Positions 6,562-15,583 of a stretch of 36,765 nucleotides of DNA are shown one piece after another; position 1 is the first letter of the stretch, and each line of letters starts with the position of its first letter. The DNA is taken from contig CAZKYX010000011.1 of the NCBI GenBank assembly GCA_964557125.1, forward strand, positions 1 to 36,765. Reading direction: 5' to 3'. The translations under genes were made by a program, and so were the position numbers. Under the pieces are notes generated by a model. The model made no database searches and was not told where the DNA came from. It was given only the letters and a program-made list of their open reading frames with translations. Origin of the DNA: CAZKYX01 sp964557125. Lineage in GTDB: Bacteria; Patescibacteriota; Microgenomatia; Levybacterales; GWA1-39-11.

Positions 6562-7836
6562 ATGGCCGGAATTACAAGAAACGAAATAGAAAAAGCACCA
6601 GCGCAGAATGCCGGAGCCATTCGCAAGACTGATCCGTATGATTTCACGCGCCGCCGAATCCGCTTGAACGAAGCCGAAGCTGGGTTCGATCAGACCGGCG
6701 ACTTTGATAAGTTCAAGAAGGATGAAGGGTTGATCCGCGAGCAGACGCTTGGTGGATCGGCTGAATCGGCCAATCTCGATATCGCGAGCCGGAATATCGA
6801 AGAAAAAGACTACGGACGGCGCGTTTCGATTGCTGAAGAAGCAGCCAAGCTCGAACCGACGACTGAAAACGTTGATAAGCTCCGCTCTGAAGTGTCGAGC
6901 GGTTTCAACCTGTTTGGGAAAGAATCCAAGCAAGGTGTTCAGATCGCCAAGAATCTTCGTTCAGTTGATACTACGGAAAATAACCGGAAGCTCGCTGACA
7001 TCGAGTTTAACTGGAAGAATGATCCAATGACGCACCAGGAGGAGTATAAGACTGAGCTTCAGCGCCAGATCGATTATTACGGTGCCGACACGCTTGATGG
7101 CCTCACACTCAAGACCAAGCTCTACAACGCCGAGGAAGAGGGGATGCTCTCTGATGTTCGGACCGCAATGAATGACTATGATCTCGACCCGGTATCCTCT
7201 ATCGAGAAACTTCGGACCGCTCAGGAGCGCTTGACCGAGTTCTATGGATCTTCCGCTGACGGCTACTATGCACGACAGACTTTGAATAATATCAATTCCA
7301 AAGAGCAGGAGCGTCTTGATACTTCGGCCACCACTGACTATACGGCCGGAAAAATCTCGTACGATGGGTACTACTCGTATCTCGTTGCCTCTGCTGCGAA
7401 GTATCCGGAAGGGTCCGAAGAGCATATGAAATACTATGGCGCTTCTGAAACCCTCAAGTTCCAGAAGACGCTTGATGATCTTGTTCGGCTTCAGTTCTCT
7501 TCTCCTCAAGGTGAAGTGATGAACCAGATGAAGACCTACCAGGGGACGCTTGCGGCCGGTTCCGATGCATATAACCAGGTCCAGGACCAGATCGATAATA
7601 TCGACTACCAGATCCGCTACAACGCGTATCAGGATATGCTCAAGAAGGAAGTCGGGAATCGCCAGGAGCAGGTGAACGATTTGCAGGTAAAGCTCTATGG
7701 GCTTCAAAGTGACTATGAATCCGGCGCTATCTCGAAGTCGAAGTTCACGAGTAAATACAAATCCTATAACAATAAGATCGATTATCTCTCAAGCGCTCAG
7801 ACTCTCCCGGCTTTTGAACTCTATAAGACCTACTAG
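6562..7836 (+). CDS. Putative internal virion protein (helical)
   Basis: A 424-residue, highly charged, mainly alpha-helical protein rich in E, K, Q, Y and S, with no membrane segment. It lies between portal and scaffold, a region that in short-tailed phages often encodes internal or ejection proteins. Residues about 258-275 (AGKISYDGYYSYLVASA) match a segment of the next protein (QGKISEAGYYSTLANYY), and a third related stretch (SGAISKSKFTSKYKSY) lies near the C-terminus. A shared helical repeat is therefore likely. The start at 6562 follows a TAACTATG junction whose ATG (6555) is out of frame. Confidence 0.5.
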   Translation: MAGITRNEIEKAPAQNAGAIRKTDPYDFTRRRIRLNEAEAGFDQTGDFDKFKKDEGLIREQTLGGSAESANLDIASRNIEEKDYGRRVSIAEEAAKLEPTTENVDKLRSEVSSGFNLFGKESKQGVQIAKNLRSVDTTENNRKLADIEFNWKNDPMTHQEEYKTELQRQIDYYGADTLDGLTLKTKLYNAEEEGMLSDVRTAMNDYDLDPVSSIEKLRTAQERLTEFYGSSADGYYARQTLNNINSKEQERLDTSATTDYTAGKISYDGYYSYLVASAAKYPEGSEEHMKYYGASETLKFQKTLDDLVRLQFSSPQGEVMNQMKTYQGTLAAGSDAYNQVQDQIDNIDYQIRYNAYQDMLKKEVGNRQEQVNDLQVKLYGLQSDYESGAISKSKFTSKYKSYNNKIDYLSSAQTLPAFELYKTY

Positions 7837-7838
7837 CT

Positions 7839-9338
7839 ATGGCACTCGCACAATACCAGCGTACTAACGCCGGAAAAACATTCAAAGACCAGACCAACCG
7901 GAATGATGTTCCCTCAGTTCGCCGTGGTCAAATGACTGGCGAGATCAATGCTTTGGCGTCGGCCGCAAGCAAGAAGGGTTCCCGCGATGAACAGACGTTC
8001 CTCGCCAATTCCCGGCTCGGACTGAATCAGGGGAAGATCAGCGAAGCGGGGTACTACTCGACTTTGGCAAACTACTACGAGCAGAAACTTTCTACTGAGA
8101 GCGACCCTTTGGAACAGATCAAGATCCAAAACAAGATCTTCGGCTATATGGAGAGCGCTCAGAACGCTGCCGAGCGTGGCGCAAGTAAAGCCGAATCCGC
8201 TGCCTCGAAGTCGGCCAATGCTGAATACCGAGAGCTGAAGAATGCCCTCTTTGATGTGAAGGCTGAGATCTTTGTGAAGAAACTTTCTGGTGGTCAGTAT
8301 GATTCCCCTACACAGTTCCTCGACGACCTCAACAAGCTCTACGAAACTGAACACTCCCTCTATGATGCGGTAGCTAATGACGACCGTTTCAGTGATGCTA
8401 CGCGCGAGAGCGCCGGGGTGCGCGTCAAAGATATTGAGCGCGATCACAGTTCTCTTTCTGGTTCCGGCGATTATGTTGGACTCCAATACCAGAACGAGCA
8501 AAAAGACTCCCTTGTTTTTGTCCAGAAAGAAGGCGGGAAGTTCCCTGGCCAGATCGATATTGATTTCCGTCCGGAATTGAAGGACACGATGGAATCCGGC
8601 GACTGGGTGAAAGGCCAAGACAATATCTGGCGCCAGTCGAAGCCAATGGGACGAAAAGATGCCGATACTGGCGAGCTGATCATCAATGATCCTGTTTCCG
8701 GCCGCGAAGAGCGCATTGCTCCGGATGATCCACGCTGGACCAGTCTCCAGGGGCCTAACGGTACGATCAAGCGTTCCGTGACGATCTACAATCCATTCAA
8801 CCCGACTGAGAAGCGCGTCTTTATGAAGGAAGGTGACGGCTGGGTAGGAATGGGTGACATTGAGGGTGTGAAGGTATCAACCCCATCGTTTAACCCTCAG
8901 ATCGACGTCTACAAAGACCGCCAACCATACCAGGAGAACCGCACCAATCTGGCAACCACTCCGTTCCTGGCTGGCGGCAGTATGTTCGGTGCGGACAGTA
9001 TTGATACCAAAACCGGCCAGCCAGTCTTCGGCGATGGTCAGCAACCAAAATCTCCAATGGAACTTTCTCAGGAAGGTCCCGATCTCGTGGACGCTCAGTT
9101 CAAGAAATCTACTTTTGAGCGCAAGAAGCGCCTCGATGGCGGTTTCGACTTTACCAAAGATGGCCAGAAATCTACCATCGATGAGTATATGCAGGGAATG
9201 GGCGTATCAAAAGAGGACGCAATGAAGGGCGGCGAGGATCTCAAGAGCAAGCCAGTCTCTCTCATTAAAAATGCTCAGAAGGCGGCGAGCGGCGGGTTCT
9301 CAAACTTCAAGAGTTTCTTCAAGAATATCTATGGATAA
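7839..9338 (+). CDS. Putative internal virion protein
   Basis: A 499-residue protein with two parts. The first 150 residues are helical and Ala/Ser/Glu-rich (NAAERGASKAESAASKSANA) and contain the GKIS..GYYS.L segment shared with the preceding protein. The remainder is mixed, with many Gly and Asp residues, and ends in a helix (GGFSNFKSFFKNIYG). No enzyme motif was recognised. The start sits in a TAG-CT-ATG junction, 2 nt after the previous stop, so translation is probably by reinitiation. Position between portal and capsid genes argues for a structural or ejection role. Confidence 0.5.
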   Translation: MALAQYQRTNAGKTFKDQTNRNDVPSVRRGQMTGEINALASAASKKGSRDEQTFLANSRLGLNQGKISEAGYYSTLANYYEQKLSTESDPLEQIKIQNKIFGYMESAQNAAERGASKAESAASKSANAEYRELKNALFDVKAEIFVKKLSGGQYDSPTQFLDDLNKLYETEHSLYDAVANDDRFSDATRESAGVRVKDIERDHSSLSGSGDYVGLQYQNEQKDSLVFVQKEGGKFPGQIDIDFRPELKDTMESGDWVKGQDNIWRQSKPMGRKDADTGELIINDPVSGREERIAPDDPRWTSLQGPNGTIKRSVTIYNPFNPTEKRVFMKEGDGWVGMGDIEGVKVSTPSFNPQIDVYKDRQPYQENRTNLATTPFLAGGSMFGADSIDTKTGQPVFGDGQQPKSPMELSQEGPDLVDAQFKKSTFERKKRLDGGFDFTKDGQKSTIDEYMQGMGVSKEDAMKGGEDLKSKPVSLIKNAQKAASGGFSNFKSFFKNIYG

Positions 9339-9341
9339 CCT

Positions 9342-12300
9342 ATGGCTTTCGATAAAGCACGAAAAGGATTAACTGATCTCATCGGGTCACTCCAAAAGAG
9401 TGTGCCTTATGCTGCCAAGCATCCCCAGAACGTCAAGGTAAAAATAGAAAATACTCCGGTTGAGCGTCCGAATTATATCGCGATGCCAAAGATCAATACG
9501 GAGCAGATGGATTTCAAAGCTAATGATTTTAATGGTCTTTTTGGACCACTCAAGCAAGCGCGGCAAAACCCGGATTCCTTCCTCCCTACCGGCGGCTGGG
9601 ACAACGCTTCTTTCGGTGAGAAGTTTGCCGCTATGAGCGCTCAGGCGATCGGTACTGCGGACAAAGAGCTTCCCAAGATGTTCAATCAAGCCTCTCGTGA
9701 TATGGGCGAGAAGGCTGGTATCATCGCGACGAGCGTTCCTCGCCTCGCTGGTGTGATTACGGACTCAATGGGGCTACCGGAGAATACCCAGGGTAAAGAG
9801 ATCAATGATAAGATTGCCCGCAAGGTAGCGCTTTCGGTAGAAGAGTTTACAGCGTCTTTAGTGGGGCAACCAATCCAGCGGACCGAAGAGGAACAGAAGA
9901 GTTTTACTTTCTCTGATAAGATCGTCGCTGGCATTTCTCAGGGTATCGGTATGGCCGGTGCCGTTGTCGGTATCACCAGCAAGGTGCAGGCAGTCTCTTC
10001 TCTTACTGGACTCCGCGGATTCGCGAGCAAGTACCCGGCGCTTCTCAAGGTTCTTACGGCTTCCGAGATGGGCGCCGCGAACGTTCTTTATGGACAGGCC
10101 GACATCAGCCAAATGACTGAGTATGAAGGAAAGCTGAAGCGGATCGGTAAAGACTTCGTGATCGGTAGTATTTTCGGCTCTCTTGGCAATATCAAGAAAC
10201 TCGTCGTCGCGATGCCCGCCGCTGGCGCCCTGACGACCACGGCCGCTTATCTCGAAGGCGCCCGAGGGGAAGACCTGGCGGTAGCCGCTATAGTTGGTAT
10301 GGCAATGGAAGGGACATTCCGGGCCGGATCGGTGCGTAATCCTGAAGGCGTGGTCCGCAAGATGGCGGCTGAGAAGATGCGCGAGTATGGAGCGGACGTT
10401 ACTGGACAGTCACGGCCAGAAGAAATCAAAGCCGCTTATGATGGCCTCCTTACTAAGAATCGAACCGCTAAAGACCAAGAGGTGCTGAAGCGGGCGTATG
10501 AGATGCTGATCAATACCAAGACTGAAGTGACGACACCGACCGAGAAGCGCGTTGGGGTACTCTCTGAAGCGGTAGCTAAGATCTCGGAGATGGTGAAGGG
10601 GACGCGCGAAGGGAACAAATATACCGGAGATGTAGCCGCCGCTCGTCAAATTGCTAAGATCAAGACCGAGGACGTGGCCACTCCATCCGATCTCTATGCC
10701 AGAATTGTTGAGGGGGTGAAGCTCTCACCCGAGATGCAGAAGCAGGTAAAGGAATATCTCGATGCCGAAAAAGTGAACGAGATGATTGCTACTGGGAAGG
10801 AAGACCTTTCTGTGGATGCTTTTGACAGCGTTCGGATCAAGAATGATCGACTCAAGATCGATGAAGCGATGGAACCGCTCTTGCTTCAGATGGAAACGGC
10901 CCAGGCTGGTGAGCGCATAATGATCCCATCCAATGAGCCGGGCGTGAACTACGACTTTATCGCTTCTGGTTCGACATTCCCAAAGTGGGTTCCGGAAGGC
11001 CTCCGCACTCGAAAACTCTTTGATAAGGTCCAAGAGATGCTTATTGATGGCCAGATCCCAACCCGAGAAGGCAAGTCTAAGGAGCTGTATGACCTGGTGA
11101 TCAAGAAAGTCGAGGATCAGACCGGACTCAAGGTGAATGATGTGAAGACGGCTGAATACATTTTCAATAAACTCGAAGAGGTGAAAGGATTTCAATCTGA
11201 TGTAACCGAGATCAAACAGATGGTCCTCGATCGTCTCGAACAGGACAGCTTCAATGACTTTGTAAAATCACCAGACTTTCAGCGGGCAATGGCCGATCCC
11301 GAGCTGGCTGGTATGATCAAAGATATACGCGACCTCAATAAGCACATCGATAATACTCTTAAAGAACTCACATATGCCGAAGGAAGAACCAATAAAAATG
11401 ACGGAGCAAAATCCGAGAAAGAAAACGTCGGATCAAAAAACTCCGAGCAGAAGTCAAATGCTGAAGATGCTAAAGGACAGCAAGAAGAAGCGCCAGGCTA
11501 TCGCGACACAACTGGATCAGAAGCTCAAGGTGAGAAGCGCATCCCCCTCACTACGCACAAAGAAATAGCGAGTGCGTTTGAGAAGCTGGCTGCCGATCCG
11601 AATAGCCGAGACGTTCGAGATGAATCCAAGCGTCTCTTTGATGATGTTACCGAGGCACTCTCTCGTGGAGAAATCCAGCCTGAGTCGGTTTTCCGCATCC
11701 TCGAATCTGACAGGCGCCTTTCTACCGAGCAGTTTGCCCGGATGTTTCACGATCAGGTTTCTACGGCCGGTAAAGAGCTGAATGTTCTCTCCCAGCTCGC
11801 CAAGCGGATGAAGGCCTCAATGAAGACTGAGATCGAAGCCAAGCTGGCCAAGGCGAAAGAGGCTGGAGATAAGCACCTTATTGAGCGCTACGAAGCCGAA
11901 CTCAAATCTGTCGAGAAGGTACCGGATGCCCCAGATACTCCCTGGCTCAAGATCCGGGAAGGGTTCAAGCGTGTCGATAATATCCGGCGCGGTCTTATGG
12001 TTACGCAGGTTTCGACCACGGTTCGTAACATCCTTTCTCAGTCGGCCCGCACCGGCACAATGATCATCGACGACATCCAAGTGGCAATGCTCGAAGCGGC
12101 TACTGGACACCGTACTCCTCGCGATGCTTTCCGTCGTGTGACACTTGATGGTATGGCCATAATGAAACAGTTTACCAAGAAAGGCCGCACTGAGCTGAGT
12201 GACTATTTGAAAACAGATCCTCTTTTTGAAGAGAAGCTTTTGAGCTTTACCCGCGGTGAGCAAGGGGCCACTGAGAAGGTAGTGGATAAGCTCAACACTC

Positions 12301-13541
12301 TGAACCGTATCCAGGAAACATTTTTCCGGCGCATCGTTGCTGACGCTCGTATCAGTCTCGCCCTGGAACGAAACGGCATCACTGATGGAAACCTAAACAA
12401 GCTCGGGCCAAAGCAACTCGATAAGATTGTCGAAGAAGCAATGGAAGTGACGTTTATGAAGACCCCGAAGGCGGGAAGCTTCGGTAATGCCATTATGAAT
12501 ATGTATCAGCAAATGCCGATGCTTTCTCTCATCAACGCCTTTCCTCGTTTCTGGATGAACGGTTTGAAGTTCCTCTGGGACTACAACCCTACCGGGTATT
12601 CTAGGTTCTTCCTCAAAGCAAACCGTCAGGCTTTTGCCAAAGGCGACTATGAAGCATACCGATCGATCGCGCGGGCTACTACCGGGACCGCCTTCCTCGC
12701 GGGCGCCTTTGCTATCCGGGAATCTGATGCTGCCGGTGACAAATGGTACGAAATGAAAGTCGCTGGAAAGACAATTGATATGCGACCGTTTGCTCCGTTC
12801 TCCACCTATCTCTTCCTGGCTGATAATATCCGCGCCGGTATGGGACGGAAGGTGAACCTGAACGCGATGGACTATGTACAGGGATTCCTCTCGATCAACC
12901 GACTCGCTGGCTCTGGACTCGCGCTCGTGGATCTTCTCCGCGCAAACGATCTCAATAGTTTCACCAAGATCATCTCTACTGTTGTTGGGGCATACGCCTC
13001 AAGCTTTACGGTGCCTCTCAAGATGGTGAAAGATTTTATTGCTGGCTTTGATTCTGAAGAAGCCTACGTCCGCTATCAGAAGATCCATCCTCTCTGGGGT
13101 CCGACTGCCAACAACATTCCGTATCTCGATCAGGTACTTCCGAAGTATCCGAACATTACTGCTGAAGGCTATTTGAAGAATGAACATCCGTGGGCCAAGC
13201 ATCTTACCGGTATGAACATTATGGAGAAGACCTGGCTCGCCTCTGAGATCGACCGGCTCGCGATCGATTACCAATCAATCTACCCATCAACCGGAAAGAA
13301 GCAACTCGACGTCTACGTGATGGAAGAAATGGGCGGTATCCTCGAAGCGACAACAAAGGCTCTACAAAGCGAAGAAACGTACATCACCGGCTCCGACTAT
13401 CACAAAAAGGAGCGTATTCTCGATCTCCTCTCAGCCGCTCGCGCCGCTGGAAAAGCTCGTGCCTACAACAAGCACAAGGATGAGTTCATCGAGTTCGAGC
13501 GCGAGAACGCTACCAAGAAGCAAGAAGAAATCAGACAATAG
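9342..13541 (+). CDS. Giant internal/ejection-type protein, 1399 aa
   Basis: The longest gene of the window. Residues about 1-340 include Gly/Ala-rich hydrophobic helices (IGMAGAVVGITSKVQAV, VVAMPAAGALTTTAAYLE) that could interact with membrane. Residues about 345-393 resemble a J domain (RPEEIKAAYDGLL ... LKRAYEML) but lack the HPD triad. A charged low-complexity linker follows at about 680-730. The C-terminal half (about 860-1399) is helical with further hydrophobic stretches and a conserved-looking block (FPRFWMNGLKFLWDYNP). The size and position match ejection proteins of short-tailed phages, which enter the host envelope with the DNA. The exact family is not recognised. Confidence 0.55.
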   Translation: MAFDKARKGLTDLIGSLQKSVPYAAKHPQNVKVKIENTPVERPNYIAMPKINTEQMDFKANDFNGLFGPLKQARQNPDSFLPTGGWDNASFGEKFAAMSAQAIGTADKELPKMFNQASRDMGEKAGIIATSVPRLAGVITDSMGLPENTQGKEINDKIARKVALSVEEFTASLVGQPIQRTEEEQKSFTFSDKIVAGISQGIGMAGAVVGITSKVQAVSSLTGLRGFASKYPALLKVLTASEMGAANVLYGQADISQMTEYEGKLKRIGKDFVIGSIFGSLGNIKKLVVAMPAAGALTTTAAYLEGARGEDLAVAAIVGMAMEGTFRAGSVRNPEGVVRKMAAEKMREYGADVTGQSRPEEIKAAYDGLLTKNRTAKDQEVLKRAYEMLINTKTEVTTPTEKRVGVLSEAVAKISEMVKGTREGNKYTGDVAAARQIAKIKTEDVATPSDLYARIVEGVKLSPEMQKQVKEYLDAEKVNEMIATGKEDLSVDAFDSVRIKNDRLKIDEAMEPLLLQMETAQAGERIMIPSNEPGVNYDFIASGSTFPKWVPEGLRTRKLFDKVQEMLIDGQIPTREGKSKELYDLVIKKVEDQTGLKVNDVKTAEYIFNKLEEVKGFQSDVTEIKQMVLDRLEQDSFNDFVKSPDFQRAMADPELAGMIKDIRDLNKHIDNTLKELTYAEGRTNKNDGAKSEKENVGSKNSEQKSNAEDAKGQQEEAPGYRDTTGSEAQGEKRIPLTTHKEIASAFEKLAADPNSRDVRDESKRLFDDVTEALSRGEIQPESVFRILESDRRLSTEQFARMFHDQVSTAGKELNVLSQLAKRMKASMKTEIEAKLAKAKEAGDKHLIERYEAELKSVEKVPDAPDTPWLKIREGFKRVDNIRRGLMVTQVSTTVRNILSQSARTGTMIIDDIQVAMLEAATGHRTPRDAFRRVTLDGMAIMKQFTKKGRTELSDYLKTDPLFEEKLLSFTRGEQGATEKVVDKLNTLNRIQETFFRRIVADARISLALERNGITDGNLNKLGPKQLDKIVEEAMEVTFMKTPKAGSFGNAIMNMYQQMPMLSLINAFPRFWMNGLKFLWDYNPTGYSRFFLKANRQAFAKGDYEAYRSIARATTGTAFLAGAFAIRESDAAGDKWYEMKVAGKTIDMRPFAPFSTYLFLADNIRAGMGRKVNLNAMDYVQGFLSINRLAGSGLALVDLLRANDLNSFTKIISTVVGAYASSFTVPLKMVKDFIAGFDSEEAYVRYQKIHPLWGPTANNIPYLDQVLPKYPNITAEGYLKNEHPWAKHLTGMNIMEKTWLASEIDRLAIDYQSIYPSTGKKQLDVYVMEEMGGILEATTKALQSEETYITGSDYHKKERILDLLSAARAAGKARAYNKHKDEFIEFERENATKKQEEIRQ

Positions 13542-13570
13542 TTGCATTCCTTTTCTTTGTGTTGCATAAT
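13542..13570 (+). promoter_or_regulatory. Putative promoter before scaffold and capsid genes
   Basis: TTGCAT (13542-13547), a 17-bp spacer, and CATAAT (13565-13570). The -10 matches consensus at 5 of 6 positions and spacing is ideal, but the -35 matches at only 3. The -10 context GTTGCATAATGTA closely matches GTCGCATAATGTA at 97-109 in the left control region, so both may be read by the same factor. It would give the scaffold and capsid genes their own transcript. Confidence 0.4.
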
Positions 13571-13637
13571 GTAAATGGCGGTCTTCCCTCACGACCTGAA
13601 AACGAGGGGTCCTAATTTTTTATACACATACTCACGT

Positions 13638-14270
13638 ATGCCCGAGCCACAGGACAATACGCCAGGTAGCAGCGGAAATCCAGCTACCCCTCCGATGGAA
13701 AACGGAGTGCCAAATAACCCGCAGGCGACTCCTGCTGCTAATGAAGGAACACCGGCGGCACCCGGCGAAAAGATGCTCCCTCAAAGTGAGGTGAATCGGA
13801 TAGTTGCTGAAGAAAAACGCATCTACCGAGAGAAGATTGAGACGCTCAAAGCACAGGGTTACAGTCAAGAGCAAATTGATGCTCTGGAAAAAGGTGATGC
13901 GGCAAAGGATGCCTCAGCACAGCTTTCCGAGGTTCGTCGTGAGCGGGTTAGCCTGCTTCTCGAAAAGAACCAGGAGATCGTTGCCAAACTTGACCCAGCC
14001 CAGGTTGAGAAGCTCAAGCAATCAGATCCCGAGAAGGTCGGAGAGTTCCTAGCCGGACTCAAGGCCGTTCTCCCAACATCTGCAGCGCCAGCCTCTCCAC
14101 AGGCCCCAAAGCCTACCGGAGAGATGCCTTCAATGGCCGGCGGCGCTCCTACCGCGAACATTCCACAAGAGGATCTGGTTATCGCGGAGGGAATCCAAAA
14201 GGGAATCGATACAGGTGATTGGACAGGTGCAGTCGGAGGGTTGTTCGATAAGATCATCCCAAAGAACTAG
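13638..14270 (+). CDS. Putative capsid scaffolding protein
   Basis: A 210-residue acidic protein directly before the major capsid gene, the standard scaffold position. The first 50 residues are Pro/Gly/Asn/Ala-rich and disordered. Residues about 50-140 form a charged helix and coiled coil (VNRIVAEEKRIYREKIETL, RERVSLLLEKNQEIV). A Pro/Ala linker then leads to a short C-terminal helical tail (DWTGAVGGLFDKIIPKN), as in scaffolds that bind coat through the C-terminus. I prefer ATG 13638; an in-frame ATG at 13575 lies only 5 nt after a putative -10 box and adds 21 residues of unlikely composition. Confidence 0.6.
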   Translation: MPEPQDNTPGSSGNPATPPMENGVPNNPQATPAANEGTPAAPGEKMLPQSEVNRIVAEEKRIYREKIETLKAQGYSQEQIDALEKGDAAKDASAQLSEVRRERVSLLLEKNQEIVAKLDPAQVEKLKQSDPEKVGEFLAGLKAVLPTSAAPASPQAPKPTGEMPSMAGGAPTANIPQEDLVIAEGIQKGIDTGDWTGAVGGLFDKIIPKN

Positions 14271-14294
14271 CTACCGTTAAAATCCTCAACTGGA

Positions 14295-14305
14295 AAGGAA
14301 GGTGA
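14295..14305 (+). promoter_or_regulatory. Strong Shine-Dalgarno site of the capsid gene
   Basis: AAGGAAGGTGA lies 8 nt before the ATG at 14314 and is a near-complete anti-16S match. Most other genes here have no such site. It marks the capsid gene for high translation and shows that the host ribosome uses standard Shine-Dalgarno pairing. Confidence 0.8.
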
Positions 14306-14313
14306 ATTAAATT

Positions 14314-15222
14314 ATGTCGGTTTCAGGCACTCTTTTGACCTATCTCGCGACAGGCAACAAGCCGGACGTCTCAACGATGATCGACTTGATCGCCTATCTC
14401 GAAACTCCAGCTCTTTCGACCTGGCCTAAAGATACGGTCTACAATTCTACCTATGAGTGGTATGACTACTCATTGGATAGCGCTGATGCGACGAATGCGA
14501 ACGTTGAAGGTGCAGATGCAGGCGCGGCCAGTAATGGTACACGCAGCAATCGCACGAACGTTACGCAGATCTTGGATAAGGTTATCCAGGTTTCGCGCAC
14601 ACAGCGTAAGATCGCCAAATACGGTAACGTAGGTGACGAACTTTCTTGGCAGCAAACTGCTAAGCTTCAGGAATTGGCCCGTGATCTCGACAAAGCTCTT
14701 ATGCAGGGTACGTACTCTGCTGGAAGCTCTGTCGCGGCTCGGACGATGCGAGGTGCGGAGGCTGCAATTACCACGACTGCTGTTAACGAAGGGGCTTCGC
14801 CTCTTACGGAAACAATGGTTCGTGAAGATCTATTGCAAGCCATTTGGGCGGCTGGCGGTCGCGGAGCTAAGACTCTGTACGTCAACTCGTTCCAGAAGAA
14901 TAAGGTTGATGCTTTCACTGGCGTTTCTAACGTCCGTGTCAACATCACTCCCGAAAACAACATTGTTACACTTCCGTACAATGTCGGATTCTACGCTTCC
15001 TCGTTTGGGATGTTAAAAGTTATGCTTACCCCTCACGCTACGGCTTCGGTCGTCAGCGCGATCCCCGACGGCTCATTCAAGGTTGCAGTGTTCGATCCTT
15101 TTCAAGCGGTTCCGCTTGCTAAGACCGGAGATTCTGATAAGGTTCAGATCATCGGAGAATACGGACTCAAGCACCGTGAACAAGCCTTCGCAGGTAAGCT
15201 CACTAACTTGGCTACATCTTAG
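14314..15222 (+). CDS. Major capsid protein (SU10/DUF5309-like)
   Basis: A 302-residue protein that builds the icosahedral shell. The segment NRTNVTQILDKVIQVSRTQ (about residues 80-98), followed by a KYGNVGDELSWQQTAKLQEL helix (spine helix of the HK97 fold) and a Gly/Arg/Thr segment, matches my recollection of SU10-type major head proteins (DUF5309). Length is typical. The gene follows the scaffold after 43 nt and has by far the best ribosome site of the late operon. The 3' flank carries a large two-tier hairpin. No protease or decoration gene was identified nearby. Confidence 0.85.
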   Translation: MSVSGTLLTYLATGNKPDVSTMIDLIAYLETPALSTWPKDTVYNSTYEWYDYSLDSADATNANVEGADAGAASNGTRSNRTNVTQILDKVIQVSRTQRKIAKYGNVGDELSWQQTAKLQELARDLDKALMQGTYSAGSSVAARTMRGAEAAITTTAVNEGASPLTETMVREDLLQAIWAAGGRGAKTLYVNSFQKNKVDAFTGVSNVRVNITPENNIVTLPYNVGFYASSFGMLKVMLTPHATASVVSAIPDGSFKVAVFDPFQAVPLAKTGDSDKVQIIGEYGLKHREQAFAGKLTNLATS

Positions 15223-15272
15223 TCTTGGACTGGCCTCGACAATAAAAACTCCGTAAGGAGAGAGGCAATAAT

Positions 15273-15340
15273 CCTACAAGTTTTCTTCGGGCGCTCACGA
15301 TTTCCCAAAGCGCCTGAAGTATGGAAATCAAGCTTGTAGG
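15273..15340 (+). ncRNA. Two-tier hairpin downstream of capsid gene
   Basis: An outer stem CCTACAAG (15273-15280) / CTTGTAGG (15333-15340) encloses an inner 11-pair stem CTTCGGGCGCT (15285-15295) / AGCGCCTGAAG (15309-15319) with one G-U pair and a 13-nt loop. No T tract follows, so it is not a standard terminator. It occupies the 147-nt gap between capsid and the next gene. It could stabilise the 3' end of capsid mRNA, serve as a processing site, or be a structured regulatory RNA. Confidence 0.5.
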
Positions 15341-15369
15341 AAAAAGAACCTGAAACCGAAGAAAAATCT

Positions 15370-15582
15370 ATGACCTACATTAATTCGCCGATTCGCACCT
15401 TCAAATGCGAGACTTGCGAGAGAATAGAAAAGATCGATATCCGCACTGACGACCGCGGACTCTTTGAGGCTGTTCAATGCTCTTGCGATGGAATTATGAA
15501 GCCTTACTCGGACCCGAATCAGGCGCCAATCGACCTGAAAGATATAGAAAGTGGACGAGGATTGCCAACAATAATGGGGTAA
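15370..15582 (+). CDS. Zinc-ribbon-like miniprotein
   Basis: A 70-residue protein with C13-x2-C16 (FKCETCERIEKI) and C37-x-C39 (EAVQCSCDGIM), four cysteines placed as in a small zinc ribbon with a CxC variant in the second knuckle. The rest is polar and acidic. It sits between the capsid gene and a second, similar miniprotein, 1 nt before the latter (TAA-T-ATG). A small capsid-associated or assembly role would fit the position, but nothing proves it. Confidence 0.6.
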   Translation: MTYINSPIRTFKCETCERIEKIDIRTDDRGLFEAVQCSCDGIMKPYSDPNQAPIDLKDIESGRGLPTIMG

Positions 15583-15583
15583 T

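Noticed and set aside
7914..8618. Long minus-strand open frames opposite the late genes (also 6961-7707, 22417-23121).
   Set aside because: They are antisense to well-supported operon genes, with no motif, ribosome site or fitting neighbours.
9342..13541. The 1399-residue protein as a tape measure.
   Set aside because: It lies before the capsid gene, no tail-tube gene is visible, and adaptor plus nozzle-like genes indicate a short tail; an ejection-type protein fits better.
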